A DNA stretch of 64,000 nucleotides from Aphrophora alni. Lineage: Eukaryota > Arthropoda > Insecta > Hemiptera > Aphrophoridae. The position numbers and the translations under genes are program-made. This document shows positions 1-10,822 of the stretch, piece by piece. The notes under the pieces were generated by a model, which was not told the origin of the DNA, made no database searches, and saw nothing but the letters and a program-made list of their open reading frames with translations. Each line of letters starts with the position of its first letter. The stretch's first letter is position 1. The stretch spans positions 42,278,368-42,342,367 of the forward strand of contig OY740768.1 in the NCBI GenBank assembly GCA_963513935.1, read 5' to 3'.

Positions 1-170
1 AGCGTCAGTACTTTAATACTTTATAGCGTCAGAGTCAGGAGAAAACAAGAGTTGGTCAAGAGAGACCGCGGTTACGAAAGATGAACGGGAGAAATCTAAC
101 TCAGGACTACATGGAAAAAGGTGTAGATCCAGTTAGGTTCCTTCGGGATTGCCACGGTCGTATTCATAGT
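1..170 (-). repeat. dispersed repeat family B, copy 1 (cut by window edge)
   Basis: Read on the minus strand this matches 45,085-45,260 and 52,495-52,690. All three share, in the same order, a GATCTACAC-like stretch, a GTCTCTCTTGACCAA-like stretch, a TCTTGTT pyrimidine run and a final GACGC...TAAAGTATT segment. No reading frame is kept between copies, so this is a non-coding interspersed repeat of unknown class. Confidence 0.6.
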
Positions 171-408
171 GAGCCCTGGAGGATGTAAAAAAAAATGATA
201 GCAGTTAAGGTTAGTAAGGAAAAATGGGTTTGCCGAACCACAAAAACTTTTTAAATTCCACCAGCAAGATGAAAGCGCCCTGCAGTAGAGCTGGACACTA
301 CACTAAGGTCCAACTGCCATGCCTCGGTAATACTCAAAATGATATTTAAAAAAGACAATTTCCATTTCCTAACCAAATAGGCTTTTTATATTTCATTTAA
401 ATTATAAT

Positions 409-844
409 AATAATAATTTGAATTTGCCCCTAACCACAATCACTGGAACTTAATAAAACACAATTATCTGATTGATTGTTCTTTATTAATTATATCCACT
501 TAATGCCCTGATGTACATTTCGATAACATGGTTATCATCATCGGAGGGTCTTGCTTATAAACTAAATCTAACCTTACATATCTATTACTAAAATAAAATT
601 AAACCTAAAACTATGATAACCTGAGTGTAGGCTAAAATCCCTCCCACTCCACATATCAGTTGACCAGTAAGGGCTTGGGCTGGCCCTTTGGTTTATAAGC
701 AAGACCCTCCGATGATGATAACCATGTTATCGAAATGTACATCAGGGCATTAAGTGGATATAATTAATAAAGAACAATCAATCAGATAATTGTGTTTTAT
801 TAAGTTCCAGTGATTGTGGTTAGAGGCAAATTCAAATTATTATT
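409..844. mobile_element. near-perfect 154-bp inverted repeat (hairpin/foldback element)
   Basis: Positions 409-562 and 691-844 are reverse complements with one mismatch in 154 bp, separated by a 128-bp loop (563-690). The match stops sharply at 408/845. There is no reading frame. This is the structure of a foldback or MITE-like non-autonomous DNA element, and the near identity of the arms suggests a recent origin or gene conversion. A chimeric inverted duplication made during library preparation or assembly would look the same. No convincing target-site duplication was seen. Confidence 0.75.
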
Positions 845-866
845 GTGAATTTCACCACAGTGCTCA

Positions 867-3800
867 ACAAGATTGTATCTAAATTATAATAGTTTAAAAT
901 AAGATTAATATGAGATAAATCAGACTGACGACTCTAAGAATAAATTATAGAAGATTAGGTTATTTACTAAAATATTTAGGTTTAGTTAATTCCTGGAATG
1001 GTCACATCAACGTGCAGTGTCATTACATTTTATCTTCAAGTAAATGAATGGTACTTAGTGCAAATATCACATCAGACAAAGTTCAATACTACGAGACAAT
1101 GAACTCGGGGTCAAGTCTTCTACTCTTTTCACTTTAATTTTAACTGTAACTTCTTCCTTACAACACTATTTGTTTTGTTCTAAAAACAATATGTTTTAAA
1201 AGTTTCCTAACGAATTGTTTTAGTCTTGCCCTTATTTGATTTTGATCATTGAGTTTGGTGGTAATGTTATAATATTTTGTTTATTCACTTGTAGGCTACC
1301 CTACAAGTGCTCTTAAAGAATGTTTCTAATGTTTCGGGCTTTGATCTGATTCCGTTTGTCCAAATCAATTGACTTTTGTTTCCATTGTTTTGATATAACA
1401 TTGGAAAGCTATATTCAAATTGCACACTACTCGTGTTCTTACTGAGTTTGTTTATCATTTGAACAGACTGCTTATACCGCTTTATTGTTTTCACCTTTTT
1501 ATGTTTAGGTTTTAAGTATAACGAATTATATGTAGCGAAATTCTAGAATTTTATTTTTTTTAAGTTATAGACAATCTAAATTTAGAAGATGTCTTTCGTT
1601 TCAGACTTAACTATGGACGATTTTTTTTTTTTAATCGGAAGATGTCAACAAAAATATGTGTGTGCGTGGACGTGCGTGCGTGCATGCGTGCGTGTGTGTG
1701 TGCATGTGTTCGCGTGTGTTTTTACATAGCTGGTGAAGTACATCAAGGTAGAAAAAATAGCTTAGTGAGAGAAAAATAACTCTAATAGCTGACAATACAA
1801 AGACAAATTTGTCACATCTGTAAAAAGTATTTTGTGTTATTTAAACTTTAAGGGGTAGATTTTCCGTTTTTCATGGATACTGAATCCACATTTTTTCGGG
1901 AAATGACTACCAATACGTTTTATTTATAAAATACGTCGTCAGTATGGATTTGAAAAACTGAACTTTGAGTTTAACAAATTTTTAGTTACGCTCAAATTTA
2001 AAATTTGTTTGATATTTGAATTGAAAGTTTATGAATTGGTGGGTGATAAATTGCAGTAATTGTGGAACGGTTATTTCTAATGTATTTCTATTTACATAGT
2101 ATAAATACGTATATTTTATGATCGTGAGCTTGGCTTTGAGTCCCATTATTTACACTTAACATATTACTTTCAACGCACGCCTTGAGGAAAGTATTACGAT
2201 GATGTCAATTTGTAATGTGTTGTTAAATGACAGAAACATATTTAAACTTATACCATAATAGTTCCGTCTGAGGTTCTGCCTTTGGCAATTTTTTTTGCAT
2301 TATTTTAAGAACTGTTGAAGTGTGAGTGGAGAGGATGTCTAATGGAATGATTAAATAAAAGTTAGGAAAAAAGATAATAATGATTTTAAAAAAGGTGGTA
2401 ATAAGGCAAATAGTGATAATCTTGCTTTAGCTCAACAATGGGATTTCTGTATGAGTCATTATTCTTCATATGTTACCTAAGTAGTTAATGGAGAAGGGAT
2501 TACGGTAAAAATAAGAATCTCAAACTCACAAAAATTTATATACATTATCAGATTTTTACGAAACCCTTGTAAGTGGTTGAGTTAATATTGATATCCGTTT
2601 CATGCGTCAAAAATCATATGCTGTCATAATTAAGTTGTTTACTATTCTTACTAAAACACTGTTCAGGATGTGGACACATACATATAAGTTATATATTTAA
2701 ATCATTTTTATGTGTATATTGGCATTTTAAGTTATTGAAAGTAATAGTTTTTGAGTAGTCCACAACATTTTTGTAGAGAAATGTTTTTTTTAATTCTTTA
2801 TAATTTATAAATATTGTTTGGAGTTAGAATAAATTTCCTTTTAACTTATATGTGTTTTTAATATTTTGGAAATTTAAATATCGTCCGATCTACAAATTTG
2901 ATAAAAATTATATCTGTCTGTAAGGAAGGATGAATATCATTAATTATTTCATTTATGAATACGACAATGTTTTTAGCAACGGTCATGAAGTTAGTATGCT
3001 TATTTATAGTTCAAAGGCACTAACCATGATTGGACAGTAAATTCAGACCTCCAGGTTTCAATACAAGGGTCACACTTACAAAAGCTTGTAATAAGGGAAC
3101 CAGATATGACAAGTTTTGCTTTTTATTGTAAATGTATAAAACAATTAAAATTTAGTTTAACATAAGGAATTTATTTCCTTAAATTAGGAATTAACCCAAG
3201 CAGATTTTACTAACAAATTATCTTTACATAATTTTATTTTAATATCATTTTTTTTTTAATATTTGTATAAAGGTTAAGTTATCATAAGTATATCATATAT
3301 AAACTTTATTTTGCTTTCTATATCTGTGGCGATTAAATACATATTGCTTACGTAGATTTAGAAATACTCACAAGAGAGGTCGCTCTAAGCGCGGAGGTTG
3401 TAAACACTAGAGGATTTTTGACCATTTAACCAATGATTCTGCAGTACCTTACAGGATAGGCGTATTTTCGAAATAGATTCACATTCACATTCACAGAGTT
3501 CATTATTCACATATTCTTAGAACACTAAGAGCGGCCATTTTGTCCAAATTTGTTTGCATCGTAGTATTCTGTATAATAGCACGTCGCCGATAAAGTTTAA
3601 CTAATTACTTAATTTTTTTATATTTATAACTTAGATGTGCATTTAAGAAACAAAAAAAAACCGTCACAAAATATATTACGTATTATACACCTATCTTATG
3701 TACGGTACATGACACGCGAGGGTCAAGTTATTTATGAATCACAAAATAGGTAAATTATACAGTAGAATTAAAAATTTGGATGGTTAGAACCAAATTGTTA

Positions 3801-4737
3801 TTCAGTGTTTCGTAATAGTATAAATATTGTTAAAAAAGAGAGAAATACGAAATTGGGTAAATTTTTCAATTCTGATTTTTTACACTCGTGTATTTTTTAA
3901 GAGCAAAAAGTAAATGTAGAAGGAAACTCCTCTATATCTATCATTTCTATAACCATACTTAGTATTACACTACCGAAAGTAATCGCTGTTTTGAAATGTT
4001 GGTTGTTGTCTGCAAATTTTGAAAAGCTGAAACATTTTCCTGAATTGCTGGCTAAAACCAAATTTACCCGGAAAGCAGAATATTTTAGGTTAGTTTTTTA
4101 AAAAAAATACTGGGCACAATATTAATAGGGCAAGTGGAAATATTATGAGAATATTATTTAAAGAAACATATTAAACTTGATGGGGATTAAGCCTTATTAA
4201 ATAACTAATTAATTTGGAAAGATTATCGTAAATATAAATAAAGAATCTAAGCGATTAAAAATAATTTAATGAATAGTGAAGTTGATTATAAATTCAGATT
4301 GTAACTTGAAATAATGAAGCTTACGTTAATTAATATCGATTTCTAAAAGTTTATATTAAGAAAGATATTGTTAGTCGTAAAGCCCAATGCAAGACAATCT
4401 TGTGCAATTTACAATACTTCCTACTAGCTAAGTGTAGATTGAATGACTTGACGAATTTCGAAACAATTCATGCAACAACAAAGCCCTGTCATGAAGGCAG
4501 TTAGTCACAAGGTTATGAATCTGCAAGCAAACTCATTGAAGTTTGAATCTCGTTTATAAGAAAAAACTATTAAAACATGAATAAGTGTTATGACGCAATA
4601 CTTGATGGAAATACTGATGAATGACTTTCATTTAAGTTGAATTGCACAATTTTTTATATAGTTCATCATAGCCTACTAAAGAAGATGTTAAATTCAATAA
4701 GTGAAAAAATTGGCACCAAAAATTACATATCCAGCCC
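867..4737. other. gene-free AT-rich stretch
   Basis: Only short chance frames are present. The one notable item is a GTGC/GTGT-rich simple repeat near 1,658-1,722. No splice-flanked open stretch, RNA gene or transposon protein was recognised. Confidence 0.6.
1658..1722. repeat. degenerate (GTGC/GT)n microsatellite
   Basis: About 65 bp of alternating GT with interspersed GTGC and GCAT units, visible directly in the sequence. Confidence 0.85.
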
Positions 4738-5460
4738 CATCGATCCTATAATGTTGATTTCATGGGTCTTTTAGGAAATGTTAAATTGTGTTTGTTAGTA
4801 GATCAAGGAGATGTCTTACCCGGCAGGATAAGTTTGTTCTAAACGTTAGATACACAAGTTTCTTGATGTCGGCTACGCCATAACGAGCCTCGTAAATGTG
4901 TATGTTACAAGTTCTTCACTCGTTCCACTCTTCTCATTGTGTCGGCTATGAAGGAGGCTCCACTCGCTACACTCGTGTCGGTGATTCTTCCCTGTCGAAT
5001 CTCGTAACCATACGAATATTATATTTTATTGAGAGGTCAAGGTTAGAAATTACATTTTTGACAATAACTTCGTTATTTGTCAGCGTAGAGATGTGTTGGT
5101 ACCATTATATGTAGAATGAAATCTGAACACTTTAATGTAATTTAATGTGTAGAATAATACAAGATACGAACAAAAACTATTTAAAATGAGATAATGTTTT
5201 TAATTCAATTTTTCTGTATTTCAATAGGGTTCTATATGAGCACACCGTTGTACCGAATTTAACGATCTTATCTTAATTTTTGTGTCAGCTATATATAGTG
5301 CTTACGTATTGACGACAACGATAACAAACACGGACGGACGGATGGGTTGTCGAAAATAAATTTTCCGCTTTCCTCGGGCATTGTAATGTGAAGATCAATA
5401 AAACCCTAATGTTGAATTTTTTTCTCGTTTACCTAATTTACACTATACATCGTATGTGGG
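4738..5460 (+). mobile_element. foldback family A, single left-type arm
   Basis: This matches in order the left arm of the complete element at 42,515-44,565. It has an outer CATGGGTC...AAATGTTAAATTG block, a middle block with CACTCGTGTCGGT and GAGAGGTCAAGGTT, then TATGAGCACAC, TTATCTTAATTTTTGTG and GACGACAACGA, and an inner AATGTGAAGATCA...TTACCTAATTTACACTA. No second arm follows. It contains no credible gene; short open frames inside it do not persist in other copies. Confidence 0.7.
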
Positions 5461-7490
5461 TTAAGGAACATTTTAAAAAGTGACATTTAACAATATGCTG
5501 AAAATAGCAATTGCAAAAATAAACAACGAGTTAATGAATGCACATAAAAACACATTTTAAACCAAAATATCAACTTTCACAGTAATTTATTAAATTACTG
5601 ACTAAAATAAATGGTTTTTAATATTATAAATTTGTTGTTTTATGTTTTGATTAACAGATTGAAGACTGTATAAGTATTAAACAACCTGTATATTAGATTC
5701 GTGGGTTACTTTTTTGTTTTTGGTTAGAATATATTTTATTTCGTCACTTTATAGGCTATTGTATAAAATTATATTTTTTAGTGTCAGCTTGTAGTAGATT
5801 GAAACTGAAAATATTACCAATAATTTTGTAAGTTTGTTTTGTATTGTTCATATCACCCCCCCCCCCCAGGTCAATGGTCTCACGTTGATATGATGAAACG
5901 TCACGAGTGAGAAGGGTGGTGGGTGGTAAACCACAATTTTATTTAGGTCAGTTTAACGTACGAATTCTACTTTCGTAGTGGAAGATGTAACCTATATTAT
6001 CCAAATGAAGATATTTAACGGAGTATAACTAAATAATAGTTATTACAATTAATATATTGTTAGATAATGTTTCTCTAATTATGGTTAGGTGACATCAATT
6101 ACAAGTTTCACCACAGTGCTCATTAAACATTATACCTATATAGAAGTAATTCTTTAACGATACATTTTAAAATGTATAATTTTTGAAAATACCACATTGT
6201 TTTAATGAAAAAATTTAGTTGTATTTATTTTAAAGTTTCATTTCATTTCCAAATTCTCGAAATTTGCTCAATTTTATTTTAAATATATCAAGTGAAACAA
6301 GAAAGTTTTACAATTTTATGTTATAGCCCAGTACAGTATGCAAATCATGTGGTAAGTTCGATAATCCTAAAAAATGTCGTCCGCCGTTTTTTTGAATGAT
6401 ATTCACGTTTGATGACCTAAAAAATCAAAAAAGTGATTTCCAATATGTCGTCCATCCGTGTCGTTATACGTAAGATTTCAGGTGATTCATAGTATACGAT
6501 TTGATCGTACAGTCTGTCCAATGTTTGACATCTCGGAACAGTAATTTTAGAAGCGATTTTAATGTTTTAGCTATGTATAAAATTGTACTATAGAATGTTG
6601 AAGTAAATGTTTTGCCTGCAAACAAAAAAATACGCCTATTTAAAATAAATCAGATTTTGGGCTATTTCATTATCTTATTTCTGCTTCAAAATCATTATTA
6701 AATGTGATTGTCCATTAACAATGCAATTCTTTATTCTGTATTGATAAAAACCACACTTGAAACAACAAAAAGAGCAACAATGCACCATAAAAACATAACA
6801 GTTGTTAATAACTATAAGAACAACTAATACACCAACAACTGTGTTTTATTTTAAACAGAAGCCATGTTGTTTGCAAGCAGAATATTTACTTGAACATTCT
6901 GTGATACATTTTTATACGTTTCTACAATATCCATGCAAAATTTTAACCGAATCGTTCACACAAGTCAAACATTGGACTACTTTCATAGGGCACACACTCC
7001 ATATCACATAGAGGGACATTCGTAGCAAAAGATATTATAGAGGAAATTATTGTTTGATGTTGACATTACATTTATACAAACATAACCATTTTTTTAAAAT
7101 CGTAACACGTATATGAAACCGAAATATAATTTAACAATATTTGTTTAAACTTAATGGTTAAATGAAAATTTTAATTTAAGTTTCCTTTAAACAATATCAA
7201 ATGAAATTTGTTATTGAAGTAGATTTCTGAACTATTTTAGCACCGAGTCCAATCTGGAAATTAGTTTTTCAGAAATAAACCAAGAAATCTTATAAAATAA
7301 AACAAACTTTTAAGGAGCAATATTCGAATAAGGAAAAAGTACGCTTTAATTGGCACGTGGAAAGAAAATCACACAGATATTAGTCCTCAAATTTATTTAC
7401 CTTAGAATCTGTTAAATAAATAAATTGTAATGGGACTTAGAAAAAATTAATTATTATTTGCAAATTAACATATTACAAATACAGCAGTCA
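5461..7490. other. gene-free AT-rich stretch
   Basis: It holds a C12 run at 5,856-5,867 and a 17-bp motif at 6,106-6,122 that recurs beside the hairpin element. A short stretch near 6,395-6,480 resembles the inner part of a family A arm. Nothing coding was recognised. Confidence 0.5.
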
Positions 7491-7524
7491 TTATGGGGTT
7501 AGACGTAATTAGAGCCTATCAATT

Positions 7525-7800
7525 GTGCACTGATCCTTGTAGTAGTGACGTGGGGTGAAATGCACTACAACTCTTATAGATTTATTGTACCCCTTACTTC
7601 TTCCAAGACGGGGAACTCTATTCTATTGAAGCCCTTCCAGCCCCACCTCCTTTACGAAGTTCAGCAGCAGATGGGGGTTAAGGGTACTTATCTCACCAGT
7701 CTGGTAGTTCTTCCGGGGCATATTTCCTTCGATGTTTTTACGTTGGATTCCTCTGGTGACTTAACTTAAGCTAGTGTTTTTCTCTTCTCAGTGGGTCATC
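7525..7800 (-). repeat. GC-richer block, possible LINE 3'-UTR-like repeat
   Basis: The base composition jumps compared with its surroundings. On the minus strand the end near 7,535-7,560 has a GTAGTGCATTTCACCCCAC-type phrase, and the end of a similar block at 23,820-24,190 has GTAGCAATGGATTTCACCTC. The two may share a 3' terminus. No conserved protein was found, so the class is a guess. Confidence 0.3.
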
Positions 7801-7979
7801 TCCCCTCAGGTTGTCCTAATGGCTTGAGCGGAATTTCCTTCTTCCATGTTTCTGAGGCTTTCTAGTTTCCATGTATTCTAGTATATCTTTCACTCTTTGT
7901 TGTGTATTCTATCAGGAGTGCGATTCCTCCGAATGTCCTGCTTGACCTTTCTCTACTATGTTAATTTTATTATTTTAGT

Positions 7980-8480
7980 TTTTTTTCTTAATGTTGTCGA
8001 GGAAGCAGAAAACTCCCCATGCTGGTAGTCATCATAAAGGGCGCGCTATATTTTATCAACATGTTGGATTGCGGTGACATCCTGCACCAGCTTGTTTTTT
8101 CCCCCATTTGTCTCTCCTATTTTTCCCCCGGGCAGTTAAGGAAGGATAGTTCACTCGGTCAGAGCCCCGTTTGGTCTGGTAAAGCTAAGGAGGTAATCAA
8201 ATATCCCATAGGCTCCGTAAGCTACACCTTTTATCCGATGCTGTTCCCCCATCAGGACGGGTCACTTTACAGTTTAGAATTGGGCTGAAAACATAAGAGA
8301 AGAAGGGGTGAAGACATAATAGATGAGAATTAAGGTGAAAAATGGCTGACAGAGTGAAAGATACATCTGCACGGGAATGGGAAGTTCACAGGAAAAGACC
8401 GCAGAACAACATGAAGGTATCTGAGCAGGCTGTTTAAAGTGGATTACCACTGGCCAATGGGTTCGTCAACCCCCTAAACC
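7980..8480. other. GC-richer block of unknown origin
   Basis: This continues the compositional island that begins at 7.5 kb. The longest open stretch (8,019-8,288, plus strand) gives a hydrophobic, low-complexity 89-residue peptide without recognisable domains or initiation context, so I do not call it a gene. It is probably transposon-derived, because other GC-richer blocks in this window are LINE sequence, but no motif proves it. Confidence 0.3.
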
Positions 8481-9267
8481 GTATTCATTGATCCTCAAAA
8501 CACAGATCCCTTTTTCGTAAATACATGTTCCAGTTTTTGTTCAAATTTATCAAATTGGTTTTGTGTAGTGGCATATGAGAAATTTAGTTTGTGTACAATT
8601 TATTTAAATGGATATAAGACGAGAAACTATTTAAATTTGCTTTTAAATGGTATTAAAACATTCACAAGCAGCTGCACACAAGTTTATAAATATGAAAGTG
8701 TAATGTTTTACCAGATAATGTTTATTTAGTTGTTGAGAATGTTGATTGATTTTTTTTAACAACAGAAAGGAATAAAATAATTGAGCTGATAATGAATGGT
8801 ATATAAATGTTGTACGAACGTTTTTACATAGATCCTCTCACATTCTCATGTTATAATAAAACGTAAAAAATCAACTTAATTCTAAAGATTAGTTTTACAA
8901 TGGAAGAGATGCGTGACAACTATATGATAATGTCAGTCACATAATACATTATATTTCAATCAAAAACGTGTTTCGCACAATGACAGATTATTTCACGTTA
9001 CAAAATTTTAAAATTTATTTAGAAAATTTAGGGAAATAGTATTTAACTATCGATAATTGTGATCTGAATCTAGATAATTTAAGAAAAATGGTGAAAGGCG
9101 ACTTACTTATCTTGGTATTATTATTCCAGAAATTAATTATTTAATCCACAAAAATTCTCTTATAGCAGTAGTTCTAAATTTTGTTCACTCTACAGATATG
9201 CAGGTGCAAGAAAACGTTAATTTTCTAGTTCTTTATCTAATACAGAGTTGGTATAGAATAACATACC
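8481..9267. other. gene-free AT-rich stretch
   Basis: Nothing recognised. It ends at the sharp compositional boundary where the LINE 5' region begins. Confidence 0.6.
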
Positions 9268-9276
9268 TGAGTAATG

Positions 9277-9673
9277 CTTGGGCGATACGGTGACCCTTGA
9301 TGAAGGGGTGGCTGGTGATTGAGGTGAAGACTCATTGTGGAGGGTTGGATCCAACACATCACTTTGCGCTCTGGAGGCTTGGGTGAGCCGCGATCAAGTC
9401 TGGCAAGCCCAGATCAGGGGTTCTCGCTATGGGAATGCGTAGTGGGGCAAGTGCAGTTGCTGTGAGTAGGCTTATTGAAGGAGGAACAACCCAGTTTCCA
9501 TGGTTCGGTTCTGGGAAAGTTTTCTGGATAGACAGCCGAGGGGCAGTGGCTGGGCTACGGAGAGCCTGAGTCACGGGAGGACTTTGTCTGGCGAATGCCT
9601 CACCGAGGATGGTGAGAACGTTGCTCAGGACCCACCATGAGTCAAATGGGGCAAATCCCCAAATAATATCTTC
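9277..9673 (+). promoter_or_regulatory. 5' leader of the LINE, presumed internal promoter
   Basis: This is GC-richer than the flank and continuous with ORF1. Full-length LINEs of this superfamily usually carry an internal pol II promoter in this leader. No specific initiator or downstream element was identified, so the promoter role is inferred from family knowledge only. Confidence 0.4.
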
Positions 9674-10822
9674 ATGGAAAACATAAATAGACCAGAAGCG
9701 AACAGACGGTCAGGTGCAGAGAAGGAATATCCAGTTGAGAATGTCCTCAGTCTGCGCTTTGAAGATGAAGAAATGCCCCTGGAAGTCCCAATGAGTCAGG
9801 CCAGAAACATGGCAGAACAAGAGATGATAGAAGCTCCAGTTGAGCAGGCTACCACTTCCTCAAGGGACAGTGGCGACAGGTCTGCTACGGCAGAAAGTCG
9901 ACCCACTGTACCACCCTCTGAGGCAAGTACATCAGATGCAGATATGAGACAAACGGCATCTAGGATTAACCGGATGCACGTTGAAAATCCAGCCAAGAAA
10001 GGCGCCGCCTTCTATCGAGAGAAAAAGAGGCGACGTAGGGAGGAGAAGATGGCTGCGGGCACTTGGGTGGAATACCCGAAAGCTACTCCGATGAGCAGGG
10101 GAGTGGCTGCTGATGTAGGAATTCCAAAAAGGCAAATGTCTGATGTCAGCAGTCCTTCAAGCTCAGGAGTCAATCAGGTACCAAAGAGACCCAGGAGGGG
10201 GTTGAAATTCTCATATGCAGAAAGGCTGACCTCTTTCGAGGTTGCAGTGGTACCTAAAGACTTTCCGGAAAGGCTACTCACTGAGGAGGACATCCTGGAG
10301 CTCTCGTCTACTCTCATTCCGCAGATGAAGCCCCTCTCTAATAGATGTCTACCAGGCTTCAATGAGTCGCCTAGGCTGGAAAGTGGAGCTATGGTATTGC
10401 AGTGCTGCAATCTGGAAACCAAGGGGTGGCTAGAGCAGGCTGTTGCCATATGCAATCCCAGGAAAGGAAATATCTTGGAGGTGGTGGACGCGAAAAAGGT
10501 GATTAACATTACCAAGGTTATCACCAGGTTTCCGCCCCCATTTGACAAGATGAAGGTGGAGGACGTACTGTCCAGAATCCAGCAACATGACCTCTCGATC
10601 TCAACAAGAGATTGGAGGATCATCAACGCTAGAACCATGGGCCCTCAGGGGAGAACAGTGGTTCTTGGTCTAAATGAGAAGGATCTGGGGATGCTCAAGA
10701 AGAGAAACTTCAGGGTTAGGCTCGGGCTTGGGCAGATCCAGTTCCAGATCATTGGAAAAAGAACAAGGGATGGTGCAGCCAATGAAGGTGCTGAAGGTGG
10801 TCCAGGCCAATCTTCAGCATAA
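9674..10822 (+). CDS. LINE ORF1 protein with DUF4780 domain
   Basis: An intact 382-residue frame and the only uninterrupted long ORF in the window. The N-terminal 90 or so residues are acidic and Ser/Thr-rich, and residues about 110-150 are strongly basic (KKRRRREEK), as expected for nucleic-acid binding. Residues about 178-360 have the layout I recognise as DUF4780: a SYAERL...VAVVP start, LTEEDI, a GAMVLQC strand, ETKGWL, a DWRIINAR motif, and a VVLGLNE...GLGQIQF end. DUF4780 is known from ORF1 of insect LINEs and probably binds RNA in the retrotransposition particle. No zinc knuckles were seen. The 3' end overlaps ORF2 in the +1 frame by about 50 bp, so ORF2 is probably reached by reinitiation or frameshifting. 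The first ATG after the leader was taken as the start. Confidence 0.85.
   Translation: MENINRPEANRRSGAEKEYPVENVLSLRFEDEEMPLEVPMSQARNMAEQEMIEAPVEQATTSSRDSGDRSATAESRPTVPPSEASTSDADMRQTASRINRMHVENPAKKGAAFYREKKRRRREEKMAAGTWVEYPKATPMSRGVAADVGIPKRQMSDVSSPSSSGVNQVPKRPRRGLKFSYAERLTSFEVAVVPKDFPERLLTEEDILELSSTLIPQMKPLSNRCLPGFNESPRLESGAMVLQCCNLETKGWLEQAVAICNPRKGNILEVVDAKKVINITKVITRFPPPFDKMKVEDVLSRIQQHDLSISTRDWRIINARTMGPQGRTVVLGLNEKDLGMLKKRNFRVRLGLGQIQFQIIGKRTRDGAANEGAEGGPGQSSA

Noticed and set aside
7545..8288. Two plus-strand ORFs of 74 and 89 residues in the GC-richer block
   Set aside because: No recognisable domain, no start context, and the block looks like untranslated transposon sequence.
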